This document shows positions 1 to 5,530 of a stretch of 8,709 bases of DNA, in pieces (positions within the stretch are counted from its first letter, which is position 1; every line of letters begins with the position of its first letter). The notes beneath the pieces were generated by a model. That model worked only from the letters and a program-made list of their open reading frames with translations. It ran no database searches and was not told the origin of the DNA. The position numbers and the translations under genes are program-made. This stretch comes from an uncultured Clostridia bacterium (lineage in GTDB: Bacteria; Bacillota; Clostridia; Christensenellales; Borkfalkiaceae), in assembly GCA_937888935.1 (NCBI GenBank), contig CALARO010000099.1, positions 1 through 8,709 of the forward strand, in the 5' to 3' direction.

Positions 1-797
1 GGCGAGAGCGCAAGCCCCACTTCTTTCATGTATTCCAAAAACCCCGCGCCGTAATCTTCAAGGACGTTCCGCGTGGTTTCGGGTGCAACCGCCGCCGAGC
101 CGAGATCTTTGCCGCTCACTTCGAAAAGCATGCCGAGAATAAGAACGGCGATCACAGGGCCGATACTCGAAAGCGCGACAAGGCCGAACGAATCGTTGCC
201 CTTTTTGCCTTTATGTATCGCCGCCACGCCCACGCCGAGCGCCATGATAAACGGCACGGTCATTGGGCCGGTGGTAACGCCGCCCGCATCGAACGAAAGC
301 GCCCAGAAACTCTTATCCACAAAGACAAGCGCAAGCACGAACACAAGCGGGTACAATACGGCGAGCATGATTTTAAAGGAAATGCCGAATACGATTCGCA
401 GCATCGCCGCCGTTAAGAAAAGCCCCACGCCCGCCGCCACGGAAAGAATTAAAACCATCGGCTTGATTCCTTCCACCTGCGCGGCTAAAATCTGCAGATC
501 CGGCTCGGCAACCGTAACGATCACGCCGATGATAAAACTGACGAACGCGATCAGCCAGATATTTTTGCTTTCCGTGAGCTTCGTGCCGGCTTTCTTACCG
601 ATTTCGAGCATAGAAGAATCCGCGCCGAGCGTGAATAACGCCATGCCGAGAACGAGCAGCAGAACGCCCGCGCAGAACGACAAAAAAATCCCCGAGTCGA
701 CGGGCGCAACCGTCGCCGCGAGAACGGCAACGATGAGCGCAACCGGCAACACCGAAGATAAACTTTCTCTTAATTTTTCTTTGACGGCACTTAACAT
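1..797 (-). CDS. DUF1538 family membrane protein, partial (C-terminus beyond left edge)
   Basis: Translating the minus strand from ATG at 797-795 gives 265 residues with no stop before the window edge. The protein is very hydrophobic, with membrane segments near residues 15-32, 36-57, 79-97, 112-135, 141-161, 172-194 and 206-224. Glycine-rich stretches typical of the DUF1538 family are present: GADSSMLEIG (58-67), AEPDLQIL (97-104) and DAGGVTTGPMTVPF (170-183). The family is thought to be a transporter, and I recall a two-component member (UmpAB) described as a cation/proton antiporter, so monovalent cation/H+ exchange at the cytoplasmic membrane is an inference. Many clostridial members carry two DUF1538 copies, which would fit continuation beyond the edge. 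The start is supported by GTGAGG (810-805) seven bases upstream. No convincing promoter was found. Confidence 0.87.
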   Translation of the reverse strand, partial: MLSAVKEKLRESLSSVLPVALIVAVLAATVAPVDSGIFLSFCAGVLLLVLGMALFTLGADSSMLEIGKKAGTKLTESKNIWLIAFVSFIIGVIVTVAEPDLQILAAQVEGIKPMVLILSVAAGVGLFLTAAMLRIVFGISFKIMLAVLYPLVFVLALVFVDKSFWALSFDAGGVTTGPMTVPFIMALGVGVAAIHKGKKGNDSFGLVALSSIGPVIAVLILGMLFEVSGKDLGSAAVAPETTRNVLEDYGAGFLEYMKEVGLALS

Positions 798-983
798 CGA
801 AAAACCTCACTTTTGAACGGGATAGTAAGGGAAAAGCCGGCAAGGTTTACCGCCGATCTTTTGTGAATATTGTTTTTTTTGGGGAATAGGTAACTGCCCC
901 TTGATTGAAAATTTTCGGGAATTCGAATTTCAACTGCCCCTCATCAGTCGGCTCTGCCGATAGCTTCCCCCCAAGGGGAAGCC
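798..983. other. non-coding spacer with repeat material
   Basis: This 186-base gap between the DUF1538 gene and the ruvX fusion holds no supportable gene. It contains an eight-T run (873-880), two copies of a 10-base direct repeat, and a REP-like double hairpin ending at the ruvX stop codon. On the minus strand the segment around 830-865 can form a weak imperfect stem (AAAAG...CTTTT outside CGGC...GCCG), which might end the ruvX transcript, but it has no good U-run. Confidence 0.6.
892..941. repeat. 10-bp direct repeat AACTGCCCCT, two copies
   Basis: AACTGCCCCT occurs at 892-901 and again at 932-941. The 30 bases between are AT-rich and contain GAAAATTTTC (907-916) and the palindrome ATTCGAAT (921-928). 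The second copy runs straight into the REP-like element. This could be a duplicated edge of that element or a target-site-like duplication, but there is no transposase and no further support. Confidence 0.5.
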
Positions 984-987
984 TTAA
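931..987. repeat. REP-like palindromic intergenic element
   Basis: Two adjacent hairpins are visible: GTCGGC-TCT-GCCGAT (947-961, five pairs plus a G-T wobble) and a perfect eight-pair GCTTCCCC-CCAA-GGGGAAGC (963-982). The combination 'CCTCATCAGTCGGC...' plus 'GCTTCCCC..AAGGGGAAGCC' resembles a high-copy intergenic repeat I remember from gut Clostridia genomes; that recollection was not checked here. The stop codon of the ruvX fusion (984-986) begins directly beside the stem, so the element sits at the extreme 3' end of that gene. No U-run follows on either strand, so it is more likely an mRNA 3'-end stabiliser or attenuator than a normal terminator. Confidence 0.65.
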
Positions 988-1310
988 TCTGCACCATCAA
1001 GGCGGGCGGCTTCGTCGCTGTTTTCGTAGGCTTCGTATTCTTTGCAGAATTCCGCAAACACTTCGTCCATCAGCGCGTCGTCTTCCAAAGGCAGCAATTC
1101 CGCGTTTTCGTCTTCACCCGAAAGGCGGTAAATCACCACTTCTTCTTCCTCTTCTTCCGTTTCCGGCTCGGCCTTCTGGAAGAAACAGTACGTTTCCCCT
1201 TTATACGGCAGCGTGGCGATATGATAATACTCTATCTCGTTGCCTTCGTCGTCCGTCAGCGTGATGATGTGTTCTTCTTCGTTCTCTTCGAACTGCTCTT
1301 CTTTTTTCAT
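984..1310 (-). other. DUF1292 moiety with possible internal translation start
   Basis: Met146 of the fusion (ATG at 1310-1308) sits where a separate DUF1292 gene would begin, giving 108 residues, close to family size. AAGGA (1325-1321) lies ten bases upstream, inside the Lys/Glu-rich linker codons. A free DUF1292 protein could therefore be made as well as the fusion. DUF1292 has no established function that I know of. The spacing is on the long side and the linker is A/G-rich in any case, so the match may be fortuitous. Confidence 0.4.
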
Positions 1311-1745
1311 TTTATTCTCTTCCTTTTTCTTCTTTAAAAGATACGTTTCCAATATATACGAAGCCGCGATGGAATCAATCGTCTTCTTCTTATCCCGCCG
1401 ATCCACCCCCGCCGCTATCTGCGTTTCTTTCGCCTCCTGCGGGGGGTAGCGTTCGTCTTCTTCGAATACGGGCAACGCCGTTTCTTTGCGTAAAATTTCA
1501 ATAAACTTCCGCGTGCGCGCCGTCTGCGCGCTTTCCGTGCCGTCCGCGTTTACGGGCAAGCCGCACACAATCTCCTGCGCGCCCTTTTCTTTTGCGATTT
1601 TCGCCACGGCGGTTACGTCTTCGCTGAGCCGCCCCGTGCGTACGTAGGTATCGCAAGGCACGGCGTATTCGCCGAACGGATCGGAAATCGCCACCCCGAT
1701 TCTCTTATTGCCTATATCGAATGAAACTACGCGTTTAGTAACCAT
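984..1745 (-). CDS. ruvX: RuvX/YqgF nuclease fused to a DUF1292 domain
   Basis: This 253-residue protein has two parts. Residues 1-140 are a full RuvX/YqgF RNase H-fold domain: FDIGNKRIGVAISDP (9-23, with Asp10), IVCGLPVNADGTES (59-72), EEDERYPPQEA (95-105, the usual 'DER' motif) and KTIDSIAASYILETYL (121-136). The family is implicated in pre-16S rRNA 5'-end processing and was first annotated as a Holliday junction resolvase. Residues 146-253 match a DUF1292 (YrzB-like) protein: an acidic start, ITLTDDEGNEIEYYHI (161-176), YCFFQKAE (186-193), a poly-Glu run and LEDDALMDEVFAEF (220-233). In Firmicutes these are normally two neighbouring genes, so a fusion is unusual. RuvX alone is usually about 140 residues, so the first part is complete. 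No Shine-Dalgarno precedes ATG 1745; a strong promoter ends right before it. No alternative start fits the conserved N-terminus. Confidence 0.93.
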   Translation of the reverse strand: MVTKRVVSFDIGNKRIGVAISDPFGEYAVPCDTYVRTGRLSEDVTAVAKIAKEKGAQEIVCGLPVNADGTESAQTARTRKFIEILRKETALPVFEEDERYPPQEAKETQIAAGVDRRDKKKTIDSIAASYILETYLLKKKKEENKMKKEEQFEENEEEHIITLTDDEGNEIEYYHIATLPYKGETYCFFQKAEPETEEEEEEVVIYRLSGEDENAELLPLEDDALMDEVFAEFCKEYEAYENSDEAARLDGAD

Positions 1746-1752
1746 TTGATAC

Positions 1753-1781
1753 AGTATAACATAAAAAGCGGCGTTTGTCTA
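1753..1781 (-). promoter_or_regulatory. sigma-A promoter of ruvX, extended -10
   Basis: On the minus strand TAGACA (1781-1776, 5/6 to TTGACA) is followed after 17 bases by TATACT (1758-1753, 5/6 to TATAAT), preceded by TG one base upstream to give an extended -10. Transcription would begin about seven bases further on, at 1745-1747, which is at or just before the ATG. The predicted mRNA would thus be leaderless or nearly so, in keeping with the lack of a ribosome binding site. Confidence 0.7.
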
Positions 1782-1795
1782 CCGTTTCGCCGCTT
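1763..1795 (-). terminator. rho-independent terminator of the YtxH-like gene
   Basis: Reading the minus strand, AAGCGGCG (1795-1788) pairs perfectly with CGCCGCTT (1773-1766) around a 14-base loop, and the run of five T ends at 1763. It lies 24 bases after the stop of the YtxH-like gene. The ruvX -35 hexamer (1781-1776) is inside the loop, so terminator and next promoter overlap. The plus strand also has a weaker T-rich tail, so the hairpin might act in both directions. Confidence 0.7.
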
Positions 1796-1818
1796 CTTTA
1801 TCGAATTTCACGTTTTTT

Positions 1819-2136
1819 TTATGCTTTTTTCGCTTCCTTCTTCTTGCTTTTCTTTTTTTCTTCTTTTTCGCCGCTTTTCGCCGCGCCTTCGCTCTCTTTG
1901 CCCTGCGTTTCTTCGCCGCCCTGCGCCTTTTGCGCGCCTTGCCCGCCTTGCGCGGCGTTTTTCATTTCGTCGCACTTTTTGAGCGCGGCGGTAAGCTTTT
2001 CATCTACCATAGCGCTTACTTTTTCTTTGAGTTCGTCTTCGCCCTTTTTCACGAGCATACGCATTTTTGCGTTGTTCGCCACCACAAGCGCGCCCGCAAC
2101 GCCGCCGAGCAGCGCGCCCATTATAAATTTTTCCAT
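1819..2136 (-). CDS. small YtxH-like membrane-anchored protein
   Basis: The 105-residue product starts with one short glycine/alanine-rich hydrophobic segment (residues 4-21, FIMGALLGGVAGALVVAN), the hallmark of small YtxH-type proteins. A charged, probably helical stretch follows (about 28-59), then a low-complexity tail rich in Gly, Gln, Lys, Glu and Ala (60-105) ending in a lysine cluster. The likely topology is a single N-terminal membrane helix with a cytoplasmic tail. Family function is poorly known; some YtxH proteins are stress related. The start is backed by AGGAGG (2154-2149), though 12 bases from the ATG is long. Met6 is a less likely start because it lies farther away. The gene is 69 bases downstream of the ABC exporter with no clear terminator between, so the two may be co-transcribed. 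Assignment rests on architecture, not on strong motifs. Confidence 0.6.
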   Translation of the reverse strand: MEKFIMGALLGGVAGALVVANNAKMRMLVKKGEDELKEKVSAMVDEKLTAALKKCDEMKNAAQGGQGAQKAQGGEETQGKESEGAAKSGEKEEKKKSKKKEAKKA

Positions 2137-2205
2137 AACCTTTCTTTTCCTCCTGCCCTTTTTCGGGTTTGAAGTAAGTATGCGCGTTATGATAAAATTT
2201 ATGCG

Positions 2206-4038
2206 TTAATTTTCGCGGAATTGATAGCGGTACAGCTTTGCGTACAGTCCTTCGCCCGCGGCGAGCGTATCGTGCGTGCCGCGCTCGGTGATTTTTCCGT
2301 TTTCCACCACCAGAATTTCGTCCGCGTTCTTCACCGTGGAAAGGCGATGCGCCACCACAAACGTGGTTCTGCCCTTCGAAAGCTCGGAAAGCGCGGACTG
2401 TATCTGCATTTCCGTGGCGTTATCCAGCGCGCTCGTGGCTTCGTCCAGCACGAGAATGGGCGGATTTTTCAAAAACGCCCGCGCGATAGATACGCGCTGC
2501 TTCTGCCCGCCCGAAAGCTTCACGCCGCGCTCGCCCACTTCGGTATCGTACCCGCGCGGCAGACTTTCCACAAATTCATGCACGCCCGCGCGCTTCGCCG
2601 CCGCTTCGATTTCCGCCTGCGTAGCGTTTTCCGTGCCGTAGGCAATATTATCGCGGATCGTTCCCGAAAACAGAAACACGTCCTGCGCCACCACGGCGAT
2701 ATTCTTTCTGAGATCGTGCGCCGATACGTCGTTGATGTCCGTGCCGCCGATCGTGATTTTGCCGCCGTCGCGCACGTAAAAACGCGGCAACAGGTGGCAG
2801 ATCGTGGTTTTGCCGCCGCCCGAAGGACCTACGAACGCGATCGTTTTTCCCTTTTCCGCCGTGAACGATACGCCTTTCAGCACCGCTTCGCGCGCGCCCT
2901 TTTCCACCGTATCGCCCGCTTCGACCGCTTCGTTCGCCGCGTTCGTATCGTCCGTCCGCTCTTCGTCGGTATCAGGTTCTTCCTTGGTTTTATAGGAAAA
3001 CGAAACGTTTTCGTACACGATATCGCCGCGAAGATCGGCTTTCACGGGGTGCGCCGGCTCGTATTCCGAAGGGGTATCCATCAGATCGCAGAAGCGGCGG
3101 AAACCCGTTGCGCCTTCGTCGATCTGCTCGAACATGGCGATCAGCGTGCGCAGCGGCGCAAGCAGCATATTGATATATAAAATGTACGCCGTGAGATCGG
3201 CTACGGAAATTTTTCCGAAGTAGCAAAAGAGCGAGCCGGAAACGAGCGCGAGCAGATACAAAAAGTCGTTGAACGCGGACATGCCCGCCTGAAATACGCC
3301 CATCGCCTTATACATTTCGGCGCGGGCGCGCTTGAATTCGCCGTTTGCCTTATCGAATTTTTTGTCTTCTTTTTCTTCGGCGTCGTAGGCTTTCGTAACG
3401 CGCACGCCGGATACGGAAGATTCGAGTTCGGAATTGAGCGCGGCGATTTTCTTTCGCGATTTCGCGCTCGCCCTGCTCATATTGTGCCTTGCTTTCACGG
3501 CGAAAAACACCATAAACGGCACGTAGATCACGATCATCAGCGCGAGAAACGGATTGAGCGTGTACACCATGAGTATCGCGCCGATAATCGACAAAAACGA
3601 GTTGAAAATATCTTCGGGGGCGTGGTGCGCCAGCTCGGAAACTTCGAAAAGATCGTTGACGATACGCGACATCACGCCGCCCGTCTTATGCGAATCGAAG
3701 TAGGAAAAAGAGAGCGTTTCCACGTGGCGGAAAAGCTCGCGGCGCATATCGCCCTGAATTTTTACGCCGAGTACATGCCCGAAATAGGTGACGATATAGG
3801 TGAGCGCGCTTTTTAAAATATAAATGAGCGCAAGCACCGCCGCCCACACCACGATGAGTTGCAGATTTTTATTCGGCACGAAATTATTCATCACTTCGCG
3901 CGCCACCATCGGGTAGAACATATTGCACGCCGCGATCACGAACGAACAGAATAAATCGAATACAAATCCTTTTTTATACGGCTTGTAGTACGAGAAAAAC
4001 CGCTTTACAAGTCCTTTTTTCTTCTTTTGTTTTTCCAT
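2206..4038 (-). CDS. MsbA-like ABC exporter, fused permease and ATPase
   Basis: A 610-residue half-transporter that would work as a dimer in the cytoplasmic membrane, exporting an unknown hydrophobic or drug-like substrate using ATP. The N-terminal half has six membrane helices (about 25-47, 62-85, 145-162, 164-182, 260-275, 280-302). The ATPase domain has A-loop Tyr349, Walker A GPSGGGKT (404-411), Q-loop Gln452, signature LSGGQ (508-512), Walker B ILVLDE (528-533) and H-loop His564, so it should be active. Residues about 350-386, between the A-loop strand and VLKGVSF, form an acidic Glu/Asp/Thr/Ala-rich insertion not usual in this family. I chose ATG 4038 because the protein then begins with the usual basic leader before helix 1. 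The frame is open up to a TTG at 4107, but those 23 residues look non-coding. No good ribosome binding site is visible. Substrate cannot be inferred from the neighbours. Confidence 0.93.
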   Translation of the reverse strand: MEKQKKKKGLVKRFFSYYKPYKKGFVFDLFCSFVIAACNMFYPMVAREVMNNFVPNKNLQLIVVWAAVLALIYILKSALTYIVTYFGHVLGVKIQGDMRRELFRHVETLSFSYFDSHKTGGVMSRIVNDLFEVSELAHHAPEDIFNSFLSIIGAILMVYTLNPFLALMIVIYVPFMVFFAVKARHNMSRASAKSRKKIAALNSELESSVSGVRVTKAYDAEEKEDKKFDKANGEFKRARAEMYKAMGVFQAGMSAFNDFLYLLALVSGSLFCYFGKISVADLTAYILYINMLLAPLRTLIAMFEQIDEGATGFRRFCDLMDTPSEYEPAHPVKADLRGDIVYENVSFSYKTKEEPDTDEERTDDTNAANEAVEAGDTVEKGAREAVLKGVSFTAEKGKTIAFVGPSGGGKTTICHLLPRFYVRDGGKITIGGTDINDVSAHDLRKNIAVVAQDVFLFSGTIRDNIAYGTENATQAEIEAAAKRAGVHEFVESLPRGYDTEVGERGVKLSGGQKQRVSIARAFLKNPPILVLDEATSALDNATEMQIQSALSELSKGRTTFVVAHRLSTVKNADEILVVENGKITERGTHDTLAAGEGLYAKLYRYQFREN

Positions 4039-4058
4039 AATTTTTTCGCTTTTCGGCT

Positions 4059-4075
4059 CGGGGTATATTGCCCCG
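4059..4075 (-). other. small GC hairpin in the ABC exporter upstream region
   Basis: CGGGG (4059-4063) and CCCCG (4071-4075) can pair around a seven-base AT-rich loop, some 20 bases before the exporter start. It could lie in the 5' leader. No clear sigma-A promoter was found between the tgt terminator and this gene, so transcription start and role are unknown. Confidence 0.3.
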
Positions 4076-4118
4076 GGTTGGATTAAATTTACGCGGCGGT
4101 AAAACAACGCTCACGCCC

Positions 4119-4138
4119 AAAAACGGGGTGCAACCCCG
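4119..4138 (-). terminator. rho-independent terminator of tgt
   Basis: On the minus strand CGGGGT (4138-4133) pairs with ACCCCG (4129-4124) around a three-base loop and is followed by five T (4123-4119). It lies 18 bases past the tgt stop and separates tgt from the ABC exporter transcript. Confidence 0.75.
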
Positions 4139-4141
4139 GGG

Positions 4142-4159
4142 TTAAGGGCAACGCCCTTA
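4142..4159. repeat. hairpin overlapping the tgt stop codon
   Basis: TAAGGGC (4143-4149) and GCCCTTA (4153-4159) form a perfect seven-pair stem with a three-base loop. The tgt stop codon (4159-4157) is the first three bases of the stem. Next to it, AACCCCGGGGTT (about 4132-4143) is a 12-base palindrome leading into the terminator. The arrangement resembles the hairpin that abuts the ruvX stop codon. Confidence 0.55.
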
Positions 4160-5296
4160 CCATTTGCCTTCGCCGCCGTATTTTTCGTAAAATTCCTTGC
4201 GGAAATCAAGCACGTAATCGCCTAAAATCGCTTCGCGCAAGCCGCGCATCAGCTTGTGCAGAAACGTGATATTGTGCAGCGATAAAAGCATCGCGCCGAA
4301 CATTTCGCCCGTATTCACGAGATGGCGCAGATACGCCTTCGTGTAATGCTTGCAGCAATAGCAATCGCACTCGGGATCGAGCGGGGTGAAGTCTTCTTTG
4401 TACTTGCCGTTGCGCACCACCACCCTGCCGCGCGAAGTGATCGCCGTGCCGTTGCGCGCAATGCGCGTGGCAAGCACGCAGTCAAACATATCCACGCCGC
4501 GGATCGTGCCTTCGATCAGGCAGTCCGGCGAGCCTACGCCCATTAAATAGCGGGGTACGTTCCCGGGCATTTTGTCCTGCAGAAAATCGAGTACGTCGTA
4601 CATGATCTCTTTCGGCTCGCCCACGGAAAGCCCGCCGATCGCGATGCCGTGCGTTATGAACGGCTCGCAGCGTTTTAAGCTTTCGCCGCGCAGATCTTTG
4701 AATACGTTGCCCTGAATGATCGGGAAAAGCGCCTGCTCTTTTCTGCCGCTTTTTTCGTGCGCCTTGTAGCAGCGTTCGAGCCACGCGCCCGTACGAAGCA
4801 TCGCCGCTTCCGCCTGATCGTGCGTGAAGCCGTACTCGCTGCATTGATCAAACGCCATGATGATGTCCGCGCCCAGATTTTCTTCTACCTGCATCGCCTT
4901 TTCGGGCGTGAAAAAATGCTTGCTGCCGTCTACGTTCGAAGAAAATTCCACGCCCGCATCGGTGATTTTATTCAGCTTCGCAAGCGAAAATACCTGAAAC
5001 CCGCCGCTGTCCGTAAGGATCGGGCGATCCCAGTTCATGAATTTATGTAAGCCGCCCGCTTTTTTTATCAGCTCGTCGCCCGGGCGCATGTATAAATGGT
5101 AAGTATTTGACAATATAATCTGCGAGCCGGCTTCTTTTAAGTCGCGCGGGAACACCCCTTTCACCGTGGCTTGCGTGCCGACGGGCATATACACGGGCGT
5201 TTCGATGTCGCCGTGCGGCGTGTGCAGCACGCCTGCCCGCGCGCCCGTTTTCGAATCGGTTCTGATGAGTTCGTAGGAAAAAAATTCGTTGTTCAT
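4157..5296 (-). CDS. tgt: tRNA-guanine(34) transglycosylase (queuine tRNA-ribosyltransferase)
   Basis: This 379-residue enzyme has the normal bacterial TGT length. It swaps guanine-34 in the anticodon of GUN-type tRNAs (Tyr, His, Asn, Asp) for preQ1, a step in queuosine synthesis, in the cytoplasm. Key sites are intact: catalytic Asp96 in TDSGGFQVFSL (95-105), Asp150 in AFDQC, the IIQGN loop (193-197), GGLSVGE (221-227), nucleophile Asp272 in MFDC (270-273) and zinc ligands Cys310, Cys312, Cys315 and His341. The usual 'PTR' after the nucleophile reads ATR (276-278), a mild change. No other queuosine genes are next to it. It has its own promoter and a roughly 140-nt leader. The only SD-like match, GGAG, is 14 bases from the ATG, too far to be convincing, but no in-frame upstream start exists and the N-terminus aligns with the family. 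Confidence 0.97.
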   Translation of the reverse strand: MNNEFFSYELIRTDSKTGARAGVLHTPHGDIETPVYMPVGTQATVKGVFPRDLKEAGSQIILSNTYHLYMRPGDELIKKAGGLHKFMNWDRPILTDSGGFQVFSLAKLNKITDAGVEFSSNVDGSKHFFTPEKAMQVEENLGADIIMAFDQCSEYGFTHDQAEAAMLRTGAWLERCYKAHEKSGRKEQALFPIIQGNVFKDLRGESLKRCEPFITHGIAIGGLSVGEPKEIMYDVLDFLQDKMPGNVPRYLMGVGSPDCLIEGTIRGVDMFDCVLATRIARNGTAITSRGRVVVRNGKYKEDFTPLDPECDCYCCKHYTKAYLRHLVNTGEMFGAMLLSLHNITFLHKLMRGLREAILGDYVLDFRKEFYEKYGGEGKW

Positions 5297-5335
5297 GGTG
5301 AAAAAAAGTACTCCGTTTTTGGTGTGTTTTTCTTG

Positions 5336-5405
5336 AAAATCGGCATGTTTTTCTTGTATTTTCAGGGGTTTTTCTTACGTTTTTAATGCTTTTTCTGCCG
5401 ATTTT
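5336..5405 (-). other. long-range inverted repeat in the tgt leader
   Basis: AAAATCGGCA (5336-5345) and TGCCGATTTT (5396-5405) are perfect 10-base complements 50 bases apart, both inside the predicted tgt 5' leader. In RNA they could close a large stem-loop. I could not match the enclosed sequence to a preQ1 or other riboswitch core, so any regulatory role is speculative. Confidence 0.4.
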
Positions 5406-5443
5406 TCGCCGTTTTTTGCCGTTTTTAGCCGTTATAGGCTTAC

Positions 5444-5472
5444 ATTATAGCATTTTTTCGGCGTAAAATCAA
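5444..5472 (-). promoter_or_regulatory. sigma-A promoter of tgt, consensus extended -10
   Basis: On the minus strand TTGATT (5472-5467, 4/6 to TTGACA) is followed after exactly 17 bases by TATAAT (5449-5444), with TG one base before it. An A-run lies just upstream of the -35 (5479-5475), as in an UP element. Transcription would start near 5437, leaving a leader of about 140 bases before the tgt ATG. Confidence 0.75.
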
Positions 5473-5492
5473 CCTTTTTACCGCCGTTTTCG

Positions 5493-5516
5493 CGGGTTTT
5501 ATGCCGGGTTTTATGC
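5493..5516. repeat. tandem duplication of CGGGTTTTATGC
   Basis: Two perfect adjacent copies (5493-5504 and 5505-5516) lie just downstream of dinB. Next to them, 5521-5530 is an uninterrupted (CG)5 tract directly against the dinB stop codon. I see no normal terminator for dinB here. Confidence 0.6.
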
Positions 5517-5530
5517 TTTTCGCGCGCGCG

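Larger units (their letters stand above)
5316..5520. promoter_or_regulatory. helically phased A-tract array (predicted curved DNA)
   Basis: Runs of four to six T on the plus strand (A on the minus) are centred at about 5318, 5329, 5350, 5360, 5371, 5382, 5392, 5404, 5414, 5424, 5455, 5477, 5488, 5498, 5510 and 5518, plus an A-run at 5466. From 5318 to 5510 the spacing averages close to 10.7 bases per turn. A-tracts in phase with the helix are known to bend DNA in one direction. The array covers the tgt promoter and leader and ends at the dinB stop. Regulation by bending, UP-element-like contact or a nucleoid protein is inference. Confidence 0.6.

Noticed and set aside
73..816. 247-residue open frame on the plus strand
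   Set aside because: Antisense to the DUF1538 gene, which has family motifs, membrane segments and a good ribosome binding site.
551..843. Short minus-strand frames overlapping the DUF1538 start
   Set aside because: Arg/Ser-rich shadows in other frames of the DUF1538 gene.
963..982. Rho-independent terminator for ruvX
   Set aside because: The stem is strong but neither strand has a U-run after it; better read as a REP-like element.
2221..3180. 319-residue open frame on the plus strand
   Set aside because: Lies wholly antisense to the ABC exporter, is Arg/His-rich without domains, and arises from the GC-biased third positions of the real gene.
4036..4107. TTG start at 4107 for the ABC exporter
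   Set aside because: The extra 23 residues do not resemble exporter N-termini and cover hairpin-rich intergenic sequence; ATG 4038 gives the usual basic leader.
5297..5437. preQ1 riboswitch in the tgt leader
   Set aside because: I looked for the short GC hairpin plus A-rich tail pseudoknot of preQ1-I and found no convincing match; left only as a structured-leader question.
5316..5520. CRISPR-like or satellite repeat array
   Set aside because: The repeated runs have no constant repeat or unique spacers of equal size; the periodicity is that of helical phasing.
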